A DNA stretch of 51,599 nucleotides from SAR202 cluster bacterium AG-426-M11 (GTDB lineage Bacteria; Chloroflexota; Dehalococcoidia; Lucifugimonadales; UBA826): NCBI GenBank assembly GCA_003213095.1, contig QCNV01000008.1:1-51599 (forward strand), written 5' to 3'. A model generated the notes under the pieces. It was not told the DNA's origin, ran no database searches, and saw only the letters and a list, made by a program, of their open reading frames with translations. The position numbers and the translations under genes are program-made. The number at the start of each line of letters is the position of its first letter. Positions within the stretch are counted from its first letter, which is position 1. Below are positions 9,546 to 20,515 of the stretch, piece after piece.

Positions 9546-12176
9546 ATGGGATTTTTAGATAAAGTAAATTCTTTAATAGGTAACTCCAACGAGAAAGTTA
9601 TAAAAAAGCTTGAAGCGATAGTCAGTGAAATTAATTCACTTGAGAATGAATATCAAAAGTTTTCTCATGATCAAATTAAAGACCAATCATTAAAACTGAA
9701 AAAATCTGTACAATCTGGAATTTCGTTAGATGAAATTTTACCCCAGGCGTTTGCATTGGTTAGAGAAGCTAGTGTTCGGACGCTAGGTCAACGTCATTTT
9801 GATGTTCAATTACTCGGTGGGATAGTTTTACATCAAGGTAAAATATCAGAAATGAGAACAGGTGAAGGTAAAACATTGGTGTCTACCCTTCCTGCATATT
9901 TAAACTCCCTAAGTGGTCAAGGGGTGCATTTAGTAACAGTAAATGATTATTTGGCAAAAAGAGATGCTTTATGGATGGGTCAAATTTATGATTATTTAGG
10001 AGTCTCTGTATCTGCGTTACAACATGATTCAGCAATAGCATATGATCCATCAAGTATAAAAAATCAACATGATGAACCAATCAGAAAGATTAGCAGAGAT
10101 GAAGCATACTTAGCTGATATCACATATGGAACTAATAATGAATTTGGATTTGATTATTTGAGAGACAATATGGTTGATTCACTTAATCAAAGAGTCCAAA
10201 GAAATAGAGCATTTGCTATCGTTGATGAGGTAGATAATATTTTGATTGATGAAGCAAGAACTCCATTGATAATAAGTGGCCCTTCTCAACAAAATCCAAA
10301 CGAATATCTTCAATTTTCTAGAATTGCACCTATGCTGGAGATTGGTACAGATTTTTCTATTGAAGAAAAACATAAATCTATAGCATTTTCAGAAAAAGGG
10401 ATTTCAAAAATTGAAAACATTTTAAAGTTGGATAATCTATATGACCCACAAAATTATTCCAAAGTTCATTTTGTTGAAAATGCAGTCAGAGCTCAATATG
10501 TTTATTCAAAAAATGTGGAGTATGTTGTTAAAAATGGTGAAGTTATCATAGTAGATGAGTTTACTGGTCGATTAATGGAAGGAAGGCGGTATTCAGATGG
10601 ATTGCATCAAGCTATTGAAGCAAAAGAGAAAGTAAATGTTCAAAGAGAGTCTATCACTTACGCCACCATTACCTTGCAAAATTATTTTAGGTTGTATGAA
10701 AAATTGGCAGGTATGACAGGAACTGCAGCTACTGAAGCGGAAGAATTTTGGAAAATATACAAATTAGAAGTTGTATCTATACCCACAAATAATCCTATCA
10801 AAAGATTAGATCATACAGATTTAATCTTTAGAGATGAAGAATCGAAGTACGCAGCTGTGATTAATGAAATTACTGAAAAAATTGCTATAGGTCAACCTGT
10901 CTTAGTTGGTACCACAGATATAGATAAATCTGAAAAAATCAGTCAAATGTTAAAAAAACGAGGTGTCAAACACGAAGTACTTAATGCTAAGCACCATCAG
11001 AGAGAAGCATCAATTGTTGCTGAGGCAGGCAGACCGGGTGCAGTAACAGTTGCAACAAATATGGCTGGTAGGGGAACTGACATAGTTTTAGGAGGTAATC
11101 CTGAAATTAGTGACATTGATTTTGACAAATGGAAATTAGATCATCAAAAAGTATTAGATTTAGGAGGTCTTGCAATTATTGGAACTGAGCGTCACGAAGC
11201 GAGAAGAATTGATAATCAATTGAGAGGACGTGCAGGCCGTCAAGGTGATCCGGGTGAAACAAAATTTTTCTGTGCTCTAGATGATAGCTTAGTTAAACGA
11301 TTTGGCGGTGAAAGAATAGGGTCAATCATGGATTGGGCAGGAATGGAACGCGACGTTCCTATAGAAAACAAAATGATATCAAAGTCTATTGAAAATGCTC
11401 AAGTTAAAGTTGAATCATTTCATTTTGATATGAGAAAACATTTGGTTGATTACGATGATGTAGTAAATAATCATAGGGATATCATCTATCAACAAAGAGA
11501 TAAAGTTTTGTCAGGTACTATATTAAAAGATCAGATATTAAGTCAGGTTACTGAAGAGATTTCCAATGTCATTGACTCAAATATGTACGGAGCTGACCGT
11601 AGTTTATGGAGTGTTGACCAGGTTAAGTTGGGGTTGCAATCTATAGTGCCATTGAATCAAGATTTGTTAGATGACGATAAGATTTTTCAAGTTGATTCAC
11701 ACGAATATAAAAGTCAAGTAATTGATTGGGCAAACATGTTGTACGAAAAAGCTGAAGATACTATGACTTCTGATGTCTGTAGAAAATTAGAGCAAAATTT
11801 AATGTTAAGGGCTATAGATACTAATTGGATACAACATTTAACAAATATGGATAATTTAAGACAAGGTATTGGTTTGCAAGCTGTTGGTCAAAGGGACCCT
11901 TTGGTTATGTACAAAAAACAAGGACATGAATATTTCCAAAATTTACAAGAAAGAATTTCTGATGACGTAATTCATGTGATTTTTAGATCTTTGATAGAGC
12001 AATCTGCTAAAGTTCAAACTTCAGTAATGCAATCTGTGACTTCTGCAAAACAATCATCCGTAAAGATATCTGATTCAAAAATAGGTAGAAATGAAAAATG
12101 TCCATGTGGAAGCGGTAAAAAGTACAAAAAATGCATTTTAGATCCTAATTGTGGGTTAACTTCTAAGCAGAAATAG
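9546..12176 (+). CDS. secA: Preprotein translocase subunit SecA
   Basis: MRTGEGKTLVSTLPAYLN, NNEFGFDYLRDNM, AGRGTDIVLGG, C-terminal SEC-C zinc motif KCPCGSGKKYKKC. Confidence 0.97.
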   Translation: MGFLDKVNSLIGNSNEKVIKKLEAIVSEINSLENEYQKFSHDQIKDQSLKLKKSVQSGISLDEILPQAFALVREASVRTLGQRHFDVQLLGGIVLHQGKISEMRTGEGKTLVSTLPAYLNSLSGQGVHLVTVNDYLAKRDALWMGQIYDYLGVSVSALQHDSAIAYDPSSIKNQHDEPIRKISRDEAYLADITYGTNNEFGFDYLRDNMVDSLNQRVQRNRAFAIVDEVDNILIDEARTPLIISGPSQQNPNEYLQFSRIAPMLEIGTDFSIEEKHKSIAFSEKGISKIENILKLDNLYDPQNYSKVHFVENAVRAQYVYSKNVEYVVKNGEVIIVDEFTGRLMEGRRYSDGLHQAIEAKEKVNVQRESITYATITLQNYFRLYEKLAGMTGTAATEAEEFWKIYKLEVVSIPTNNPIKRLDHTDLIFRDEESKYAAVINEITEKIAIGQPVLVGTTDIDKSEKISQMLKKRGVKHEVLNAKHHQREASIVAEAGRPGAVTVATNMAGRGTDIVLGGNPEISDIDFDKWKLDHQKVLDLGGLAIIGTERHEARRIDNQLRGRAGRQGDPGETKFFCALDDSLVKRFGGERIGSIMDWAGMERDVPIENKMISKSIENAQVKVESFHFDMRKHLVDYDDVVNNHRDIIYQQRDKVLSGTILKDQILSQVTEEISNVIDSNMYGADRSLWSVDQVKLGLQSIVPLNQDLLDDDKIFQVDSHEYKSQVIDWANMLYEKAEDTMTSDVCRKLEQNLMLRAIDTNWIQHLTNMDNLRQGIGLQAVGQRDPLVMYKKQGHEYFQNLQERISDDVIHVIFRSLIEQSAKVQTSVMQSVTSAKQSSVKISDSKIGRNEKCPCGSGKKYKKCILDPNCGLTSKQK

Positions 12177-14830
12177 ATTGCAATATAGCATCAATTCTTT
12201 TGCTTCTTTCTTCAGCATTTTTGAGTCTGTCACGTTCTTTATCGATAATTTCGGGAGGTGCTTTTTCTGTGAAATCTTTGTTGGACAATCTTTTAGATAG
12301 AGAAGTAATGTATTTGCTAATTTCATCCTTTTCTTCATTTAAACGAGAAATTTCATCAGATACATTTAGTGATGTACCTAAATCTACATAAGCAATACCG
12401 TTTTCTATGACTATTGAAATTTTCTGTTGAATATTAATTTGATCTGCAGTTTGAAAAATCGAAAGTTGAGATAATCCAGATAGCTCTTTAATAAATTCTG
12501 ATTGGGCTGCAAAGAAATCATTTCTTGAAGTAGTAATGATTTCACAACTAATTAATTGAGTGGATGGAACCTTAAATTCGGCCCTTAAATTTCTGATGGA
12601 GCGAACTAACTCAAACAATTCACTCATTTTAGATGTTTTGATAGAGCTTGGATCAGTAAATTTAGGATAAGGTGCTTCAATTAAAGCTGATGGCCATTTT
12701 TCGTTTGTATTAAATTTGTTTTTGAAAATACCCCAAATTTCTTCAGTAATGAAAGGTATAAATGGGTGAAGTAATCTTAATGTTTGTTCTAGTGTGTAAG
12801 AAATTGTGTTTAAAGCTTCATAGCTATTGTCTTGGATTTTTAATCTAATTTTGACTAATTCTATGTACCAATCACAGAATTCATTCCAAAAGAAATCATG
12901 AGCAGTAGTTTGAGCTTCACCAAACTGGTGATTTTCCATCAATTGATTGATTTCACTAGTGATTTGATGAAGTCTATCGACAATCCATTTGTCATGAATA
13001 TGGTTTAATTCTTTAGCAATTGGATATATTGGCTTTTGGTTTTCTTTGTCTAGACAAGCTAAAACAAATCGTGCAGCGTTCCATAATTTGTTGTTAAAGT
13101 TACGGCTAGCTTCAAGTTTTTGTTCGTTGATTCTTACATTGTTTCCAGCAGATGTGCCTGTTGTTAATGCAAACCTAACTGAGTCAGCTCCATAAGAGTC
13201 AATTAATTCTAAAGGATCCACTACATTTCCTTTAGTTTTGCTCATTTTCACCCCTTCAGGGTCCAATATTAATCCATGCAGATAAATAGTGTGGAATGGG
13301 ATTTCGCCCATATTTTGGATGCCCATCATAATCATTCTAGCAACCCAAAAAAATAGAATGTCATATCCTGTTTCTAGAACAGAACCAGGATAAAAATAAT
13401 CTAAATCATCAGTTTGATCGGGCCACCCTAACGTTGAATGTGGCCATAATCCAGAACTAAACCAAGTATCTAACACATCGGGATCTTGGATTAATGATTT
13501 TGATGGACATTTTGGGCAGTATGTTGGGTCTTCATATTCAACGATCATGTCATCACAATCATTGCAATACCATACTGGTATTTGATGTCCCCACCATAGT
13601 TGTCTGCTTACAGACCAATCGCGAATATTATCCATCCAATTAAAATAAACATTTGTAAATCGTTCAGGTACTATTTTTATTTTGCCATCTCTTACTGCAT
13701 CTCTGGCTGGTTTAGCTAACTCTTCAATTGATACATACCATTGTTTACTGATTAGAGGTTCAATCAAATCATCGCATCTATCACAATGGCCTACTGAATG
13801 GTCATAATCTTCAGTTTCTATTAGAAGTTCTTGTGATTCTAAGGCTTCTACAACTTTTATTTTACAATCTGATCTATTTAATCCTTTAAAGTCACCAGCG
13901 TGCTCATTCATAATCCCATCTTTTGAAATTACACTAATACTTTGAAGGTTATGACGAAGCCCGATTTCAAAGTCGACAGGATCATGTGCTGGAGTAACTT
14001 TTAATGCTCCAGTTCCAAATTCAATTTCTACAGCGGAATCTCCAATAATTGGAATAGTTTTGTTCATTAATGGCAAAATTACTTCTTTGCCTATTAAATG
14101 ACTAAATCTATCGTCGTTAGGGTTAACAGCAACTGCAGTATCACCCATCATAGTTTCAGGTCGAGTTGTAGCTACTGTCAAAGAATTTGAATTATCAGCC
14201 AATGGGTATTTTATTTTATATATTTGTCCCTTGATATTTTTATATTTCACTTCAAGGTCCGACAGGGCAGTTGAACACCGTGGGCACCAGTTAGTAATTC
14301 GTTCACCTCTATAGATCAAATTGTTTTTGTATAAATCAACAAATGTTTTACGCACTGCCTTTTTAGGGCCCTCATCTAGAGTGAAAGATTTTCTAGTCCA
14401 GTCACATGAAGCTCCTAACCTTCGTATTTGTGTATAAATTCTATCGCCATATTCATGTACCCATTCCCAAATACGACTTTCGAATTGTTCTCTTCCTAGC
14501 TCGTACCTATTAGTTCCTTCTGAAGCTAAAAGGCGTTCTACGACTACTTGAGTAGCTATTCCTGCATGATCTGTTCCTGGTAGATATAACGTGGGGTCTC
14601 CATTCATTCTATGCCATCTAACTATCATATCTTCTAATGCGATTGTTAAAGCATGTCCCATATGTAATTGCCCAGTAACATTAGGGGGGGGGCATGATCA
14701 TTACAAATGGAGTTTTGTTTTTATCAATTGTAGGAGTGAAGTATCCTGTGTTTTCCCAATACTCATAAATTCTAGTTTCAGTAGATTTTGGGTTGTAAGG
14801 TTTTGCGAAAATTGTTTGCCAATCTGTCAT
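12163..14830 (-). pseudogene. valS: Valine-tRNA ligase interrupted by a +1 frameshift at a homopolymer (authentic or sequencing error)
   Basis: Main ORF 12163..14661 lacks its N-terminus. Upstream on the minus strand ATG at 14830 gives MTDWQTIFAKPYNPKSTETRIYEYWENTGYFTPTIDKNKTPFVMIMPPP-stop. Removing one C from the C9 run (14684-14692) restores PPPNVTGQLHMGHALT. KMSKTKGN present. Confidence 0.9.
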
Positions 14831-14848
14831 ATAAATATCCTGAATGTA

Positions 14849-16246
14849 TTATACAGAGTACGTATCAGAATCTTGATGAGAATTTTTATTTAGCTTTTTA
14901 CTTAAATGTAATCCTTCTAAAATGAACTCAAACATTGAAACTTGTATTGATTTTTCTTTTGATTCACCTAATTGCATTAACAATTCAGAAAGTCCAGTGA
15001 TTTGTTCTATGTTTTGGAGATATAGAGATTCAGGTATTTCTGATCCAACTTCAATAGACAATCCATTTTGAAAATGATTAATTAGGCTATCAAATAATTC
15101 TAAATTAAATTTTGAATTAAAGACATTTAAAACAGCCCTTGATATTACATTAGATATAATTGAGTTTTCTTGACCTTCTTCAACTGTTTCCAGCTCTACT
15201 TTACCCATAGTTGAGGGTATTAAAAATTCAAGATCACATATTCTAGGAGATGTATTTGAATTAGTAATTAATGTTCTTCTAAAAGCTTGGCTTATAAGTG
15301 TTTCATAATTAGCGATAGATACCCTTAAACTAACTCCTGAACTTTGATTGATTTCCGGACTTTTTCTAGAAAGATGCGTGATTTCAGCTACGATTTCACG
15401 CATAAATTCAGGAACTAAAACAGAATTTTCAGAATCATCAAATTTTCTGTATTCTTGTTCAATGATGTTTAGTTCTTCTTCAATTGATGAAGGGTAATGG
15501 GTTCTGATCTGTGCTCCGTATCGATCTTTTAAGGGAGTAATGATTCTCCCTCTATTTGTGTAGTCTTCGGGATTTGCTGTAGCTACAATCAGCATGTCCA
15601 AGGGTAATCTGATTTGAAATCCTTTGATCTGAATATCTCTCTCTTGCATCAAATTAAACAAACTTACTTGAATTCTTTCTGTTAAATCAGGTAATTCATT
15701 AATACAAAAAATTCCTCTATTTCCTCGAGGTATCATTCCGTAATGAATTGCTAATTCGTCCGATAAATACCTACCTTCTGCGATTTTAATAGGGTCTATT
15801 TCTCCTATTAGGTCAGATACTGACACATCAGGTGTAGCAAGCTTTTCAGAATATCTTTTTTCTTTGTTTAGCCATTCAATAGGAGTACCATCACCTTTTT
15901 CTTCGATGATTTCCTTAGCATAAGAAGTAATAGGATTAAGTGGATCGTCATTAATTTCTGATCCCTGAACATAGGGTATTTCATCATCAAGTAAATCTAG
16001 TAGATTTCTAATTATTCTTGATTTAGCTTGTCCTCGTTCTCCTAATAAAATGATATCTTGACCGGCTAAAATTGCGTTTTGAATTTGAGGAATGACTGTA
16101 TTTTGAAACCCGATAATATTTGGAAAAACAGTATCGTTTTGAGCTAGTTTTTTTACTAAGTTACTTCGAATTTCAGACTTGATTGATTTACTGATGTATC
16201 CCGAACTTTTAAGTTCGCCCAAAGTTGATGGAAGGTTTTGGTTCAT
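14849..16246 (-). CDS. MoxR/magnesium chelatase I-like AAA+ ATPase
   Basis: LLGERGQAKSRIIRNLL (Walker A-like), RGIFCINELPDLTERIQVSLFNLMQERDIQIKGF, DMLIVATANPEDYTNRGRIITPLKDRYG. Confidence 0.85.
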   Translation of the reverse strand: MNQNLPSTLGELKSSGYISKSIKSEIRSNLVKKLAQNDTVFPNIIGFQNTVIPQIQNAILAGQDIILLGERGQAKSRIIRNLLDLLDDEIPYVQGSEINDDPLNPITSYAKEIIEEKGDGTPIEWLNKEKRYSEKLATPDVSVSDLIGEIDPIKIAEGRYLSDELAIHYGMIPRGNRGIFCINELPDLTERIQVSLFNLMQERDIQIKGFQIRLPLDMLIVATANPEDYTNRGRIITPLKDRYGAQIRTHYPSSIEEELNIIEQEYRKFDDSENSVLVPEFMREIVAEITHLSRKSPEINQSSGVSLRVSIANYETLISQAFRRTLITNSNTSPRICDLEFLIPSTMGKVELETVEEGQENSIISNVISRAVLNVFNSKFNLELFDSLINHFQNGLSIEVGSEIPESLYLQNIEQITGLSELLMQLGESKEKSIQVSMFEFILEGLHLSKKLNKNSHQDSDTYSV

Positions 16247-16255
16247 TTTTGTCTC

Positions 16256-16630
16256 CTAAATCTTTGTTCGAAATATTTCAATTGCTGCATATCCTATTTC
16301 ATCACCAGATAACTTGATATCAGGTTTTTTGATTTTGATTCGAACTGATGAGATTTTAAATGATTCTAATAAAGTTTTGGATATTTCCTCACATAGTGAT
16401 TCTAGTAAATTTTTTGAACTTGTTTGCATTATTTGTTTGATAATTTCGTAAACATTGGAGTAATCAATTGTATGTTTTAAATTATCAGATTTTCCTGCTG
16501 TGGATAAATCTGTATAAAGTTCTAAATCGACTATGAAATTTTGGCCATTCTTTTTTTCATCAGGATAAACTCCATGATACGCAAAAAAATTCATTTCATT
16601 TAGTATTATTCTGTCTGAAGAATGGTTCAA
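16256..16630 (-). CDS. folB: Dihydroneopterin aldolase
   Basis: MNFFAYHGVYPDEKKNGQNFIVDLELYTDL...TIDYSNVYEIIKQIM; probable TTG start. Confidence 0.88.
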   Translation of the reverse strand: MNHSSDRIILNEMNFFAYHGVYPDEKKNGQNFIVDLELYTDLSTAGKSDNLKHTIDYSNVYEIIKQIMQTSSKNLLESLCEEISKTLLESFKISSVRIKIKKPDIKLSGDEIGYAAIEIFRTKI

Positions 16631-16637
16631 TGTAATC

Positions 16638-17510
16638 TTAAATTATTCCCATTTCTTTAGATATGTTTAGTAACGATTCAGCTCTTTTTACTACAGGGAC
16701 GTCTATTACTAAGCCGTCTAAAGATGTTGATCCCCTACCCTGTTTTTTAGCCTCTTCAAAAGTTTTTATTACTTTTTTTGCGTGATCTATTTCTTGTATA
16801 GAAGGAGAGAAGCAATCGTTGATAATATCTATTTGATCCGGATGAATAGCGAATTTGCCTTTAAATCCTATAGATTTTGCAAATAAGCTGTTTTCTTTAA
16901 GAGCATCGGGATCTTTAAATGCAAAAAATGGTGTATCTAATGCGATTACATTAGCTGCTCTTGAAGCTACTGAGAGTTGGTTTCTTGCAAAGAAAATTTC
17001 ATTTTCATTTTCTGTGCGATGTATTCCCATATCGTTAGTGAAATCTTCAGCTCCAAAAGCTGATCCAACTATACGTTTATTTGAGGTTAAAATTTCGTAT
17101 GCATTGATAATAGCTTGAGCAGTTTCCATCCATAAAATTAACTTGATGGAACCTTCTTGAATCTTTTTTTCTTTTTCTGCTTTCGAAATCAAATTAGATA
17201 TTTCTTGAACATCTTTGGATGAGTAAATTTTTCCGATTGCTATAGCAAAAACATTTTGATTAATTACTGCTTGTAAATCTTCTTTTAGTATGCCAGTCTC
17301 TAACGCATTTACTCTAGGAATTAGAAGTTTAGATGTTTGCGAAAGCATATCTAGGTGATTGTGTACAATATTTCTTGCATCGTCTTTGTTGTCCCAAGCG
17401 ACAGAATCTTCTAAATCAGGAATAAATGCATCAGGAAAAACATTTGGAGCTTTATTAAGCATTTTAGGTTGATTACCGGGTATAAATAACAAACTTCTTA
17501 AATATAACAA
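16638..17510 (-). CDS. HpcH/HpaI aldolase / citrate lyase beta (CitE-like) family
   Basis: RSLLFIPGNQPKMLNKA, PDAFIPDLEDSVAWDNKDDAR, GSAFGAEDFTNDMGI, KGKFAIHPDQIDIIN. Confidence 0.88.
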   Translation of the reverse strand: MLYLRSLLFIPGNQPKMLNKAPNVFPDAFIPDLEDSVAWDNKDDARNIVHNHLDMLSQTSKLLIPRVNALETGILKEDLQAVINQNVFAIAIGKIYSSKDVQEISNLISKAEKEKKIQEGSIKLILWMETAQAIINAYEILTSNKRIVGSAFGAEDFTNDMGIHRTENENEIFFARNQLSVASRAANVIALDTPFFAFKDPDALKENSLFAKSIGFKGKFAIHPDQIDIINDCFSPSIQEIDHAKKVIKTFEEAKKQGRGSTSLDGLVIDVPVVKRAESLLNISKEMGII

Positions 17511-17556
17511 ATCATACCTCTATCAATTTTGAACATTTCGGAGTATATCATTAGAA

Positions 17557-18354
17557 TTGATGAAAGTAATTGAATCATTTGGAGGATCTGTGTCAGATAA
17601 ATTAGAGATTTATGGTATCGCATCTTCAAATGAATTTGCTTCTGGCGATAGTATTTCTCAAATGATTTTTGAAAACATGGTTAAATTTTCTGGAATTCAA
17701 AATCATGATTTGTTTGTGATAACTCAAAAAATTGTCTCAAAATCAGAATCTAGAACTATGAATTTGAATAAAATAGAACCTTCATTGATGGCTATTGATC
17801 TAGGTTTAAAAACTTCTAAAGATCCTAGGTTAGTACAGTTGATTTTAGATGAATCTAAAGAAATCATAAGAATTGATGAATTGAGAGGTATTTTAATTAC
17901 TGAAACTAATCAAGGATTTATTTGCGCAAATGCTGGTATTGATTCATCTAATGTACCTGGTGATCCATATGTAACTTTATTGCCTATTGATAGTGATGTC
18001 TCAGCACAAAATATTAGACAAGAATTAATTAAGAAATCAGGAATTGATGATTTAGCAGTAATAATTTCTGATACTTTTGGAAGACCATGGCGTGAAGGAC
18101 ATATGAATTTTGCTATAGGTTCATCGGGGATCAACCCTTTTATAGATTATTCAAATTCTGTTGACTCTGTAGGAAAACTTTTGAAAGTTACAAAAATTGC
18201 AATTGCTGATGAGTTTGCCGCAGCATCTGAATTAGTTACAGGTAAAGTCGATATGGTTCCAGTAGTATTGATCAGGGGTGCTAGATTCCAAAGAAGTGAT
18301 TCAGCTAAAATATCTCACACTCTTAGAGATAAAGAAAATGATCTTTTCAGATAA
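17557..18354 (+). CDS. cofE: Coenzyme F420-0:L-glutamate ligase
   Basis: VITQKIVSKSESR, FICANAGIDSSNVPGD, VIISDTFGRPWREGHMNFAIGSSGINPFIDY. Confidence 0.88.
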   Translation: MMKVIESFGGSVSDKLEIYGIASSNEFASGDSISQMIFENMVKFSGIQNHDLFVITQKIVSKSESRTMNLNKIEPSLMAIDLGLKTSKDPRLVQLILDESKEIIRIDELRGILITETNQGFICANAGIDSSNVPGDPYVTLLPIDSDVSAQNIRQELIKKSGIDDLAVIISDTFGRPWREGHMNFAIGSSGINPFIDYSNSVDSVGKLLKVTKIAIADEFAAASELVTGKVDMVPVVLIRGARFQRSDSAKISHTLRDKENDLFR

Positions 18355-18359
18355 TTATT

Positions 18360-19019
18360 CTAGGGTAATAATTTATAGGCTGAATCCCAAAAATCATATT
18401 CATGGTGACTGCTAGTAATAAAAATGTTTTCAAGATCATTTTTGTATTTCTCTGAAACATTGTTTGCTTCTATATCAATAAAACATTTAATTTGATTTGA
18501 TAATTCTTCGAATTCTTTTGAACTATATAATTCAATCCATTTGGAATATAACGGAGAATTATCTGGTAATCCTTTAGATTTTAAATTTTGACCGATTTCA
18601 GAATATCCCCATGCACATGGAAGAATGGATACAGCTATATCAAGTGCAGATTTTGAGTATGCAACTTTAAGTAAGTGATTTGTATAAGATTGAGTGACTT
18701 TGGATGGAAGTGTTTTTTCTAACTCTTGTTTCGTAATTCCAAAATCACTACAGAAACTAATGTGAAGATCCATTTCAGTATTAATAGTTTCATTCAGTAA
18801 TGAAGAGAAAAATTTTATATCTGAGATTTTTTCTGTTTTTGCTACGCATATGGCTATAACTTTACAAAATTCAATAAGGAATATGTAATCTTGTTTCATG
18901 AAGTACTGAAAGTTGGTTAAAGGTAATTTGCCATCTCCAATTTCTTGAATAAATGGATGAGATTGTTCTTTTTCCCATAATTCATTTACCTGAACTCTAA
19001 GATGTTTAGAAAAACTCAT
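18360..19019 (-). CDS. tenA: TenA family protein (thiaminase II-like)
   Basis: HPFIQEIGDGKLPLTNFQYFMKQDYIFLIEFCKV; ILPCAWGYSEIGQNL; YSSKEFEELSNQIKCFID. Confidence 0.85.
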   Translation of the reverse strand: MSFSKHLRVQVNELWEKEQSHPFIQEIGDGKLPLTNFQYFMKQDYIFLIEFCKVIAICVAKTEKISDIKFFSSLLNETINTEMDLHISFCSDFGITKQELEKTLPSKVTQSYTNHLLKVAYSKSALDIAVSILPCAWGYSEIGQNLKSKGLPDNSPLYSKWIELYSSKEFEELSNQIKCFIDIEANNVSEKYKNDLENIFITSSHHEYDFWDSAYKLLP

Positions 19020-19399
19020 TTGGAAGCCTTAGAAATAGTGATTTTTGTACCTGGGGCAATAGAACGGAAAACTTTTTCATCTCCTGAAATGGATCCAATT
19101 ATATTTACTGGACTTGCAGCTCTTATTTCATCGCCATTACTTGCAGGTGTTTTTCCATAAAAAATACAAAAGGCATTTCCAGGAGGCCAGAAGGCCAAAG
19201 TCCCTGAATCAACTACTTCTGTAGAATTTGAGTCTTCGGGGAAGCTTAAATCTATAGAAAAATAGATTTCATCTCCCCAAGTATTACAATTGGAGGTGAT
19301 TGGAAGTAATTCCCAAATTTGTGAAGAACAAGATGAATTATTTAAAGTACCAGTGACTTCTAACTCTCCTACAGAAATATTTATTTCTAGTGGATCCAT
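19016..19399 (-). CDS. Cyclophilin-like fold protein (TM1367-like)
   Basis: WGDEIYFSIDLSFP...VVDSGTLAFWPPGNAFCIFYGKTPAS; overlaps tenA by 4 nt. Confidence 0.7.
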   Translation of the reverse strand: MDPLEINISVGELEVTGTLNNSSCSSQIWELLPITSNCNTWGDEIYFSIDLSFPEDSNSTEVVDSGTLAFWPPGNAFCIFYGKTPASNGDEIRAASPVNIIGSISGDEKVFRSIAPGTKITISKASK

Positions 19400-19465
19400 A
19401 GCATTTGAACCTTTCTATTATTTTATATACTCTCTATATTATCAATAAAAATTAAAGGAAGTACC

Positions 19466-20515
19466 ATGCCAGTAATTGATCATAAAGAATTGCGAAAAAT
19501 ATCTTCTGAACTTTTGAAAGCTGTAGGGGCTTCAAATGAAGAGTCAGAAATAATTGCAAGGCATTGTATTGACGCAAATTTGGTTGGTCATGATTCACAT
19601 GGAATAATTCAAATTCCTACTTATATAGATCGTGTTGAAAGAGGTCACATCATTCCTGGAGCTGAAATTGATATTTTAAAAGAGTCCCCTACCACTACAG
19701 TAGTTGATGGTAATTGGGGATTTGGGTATGTGGTAGCTGAAAAAACTATGAACAGATTAATAGAAAAAGCTAAAACACATAGTATAGCTGCTGGAACAAT
19801 TCATAGACAAAGTCACATTGGAAGATTAGCAGATTATCCGATTATGGCTGCGAATGAAAATATGATTGGCATTATAACTGCAGATTCTGGTAGATCAGCC
19901 AAAAATGTAGCCCCATTTGGTGGTAGAGAAAAAAGATTAGGTACAAATCCTCTGTCTATAGCGATGCCTAGTAATTTGGATGGTCCGTTTTTTTTGGATA
20001 TGGCTACGAGTGCCGTAGCTGCTGGAAAAATTTCTTTGGCATCTGCAAGAAATGAGTCTATTCCAGAGGGTTGGATTTTAGATAAAAATGGAAATTCTTC
20101 TACCAACCCAAACGATTTGAAAGATGGTGGAGTAATGCTGCCACTTGGAGGGCAAGAAGGCCATAAAGGATACGGATTATCATCAATGATCGAGATTTTT
20201 TCAGGAATATTGCCCGGTCTTGGTTTTGGTCATGATCCATCTGGTAGACATAATGATGGATGTTTTTTAGCGGTATTTAATATTTCAGCATTTAGAGATG
20301 TTAATGAATTTAAGAAAGAAGTTAGCGACTTTGCTATGTATTTAAAAAGTTCAAAAACTGCTACAGGATTTTCCGAAGTATATTACCCTGGAGAAATTGA
20401 ACAAGTTAAAAAAATAAAAAACATTAGTGATGGTATTAATGTAGAAGACAAAACATGGCAACAACTTAAAGATTTAGCAAATCATTATGAAGTTCTATTA
20501 GATTATGATTTTTAA
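19466..20515 (+). CDS. Ldh2/malate-lactate-ureidoglycolate dehydrogenase family
   Basis: [78 protein letters not shown]. Confidence 0.92.
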   Translation: MPVIDHKELRKISSELLKAVGASNEESEIIARHCIDANLVGHDSHGIIQIPTYIDRVERGHIIPGAEIDILKESPTTTVVDGNWGFGYVVAEKTMNRLIEKAKTHSIAAGTIHRQSHIGRLADYPIMAANENMIGIITADSGRSAKNVAPFGGREKRLGTNPLSIAMPSNLDGPFFLDMATSAVAAGKISLASARNESIPEGWILDKNGNSSTNPNDLKDGGVMLPLGGQEGHKGYGLSSMIEIFSGILPGLGFGHDPSGRHNDGCFLAVFNISAFRDVNEFKKEVSDFAMYLKSSKTATGFSEVYYPGEIEQVKKIKNISDGINVEDKTWQQLKDLANHYEVLLDYDF

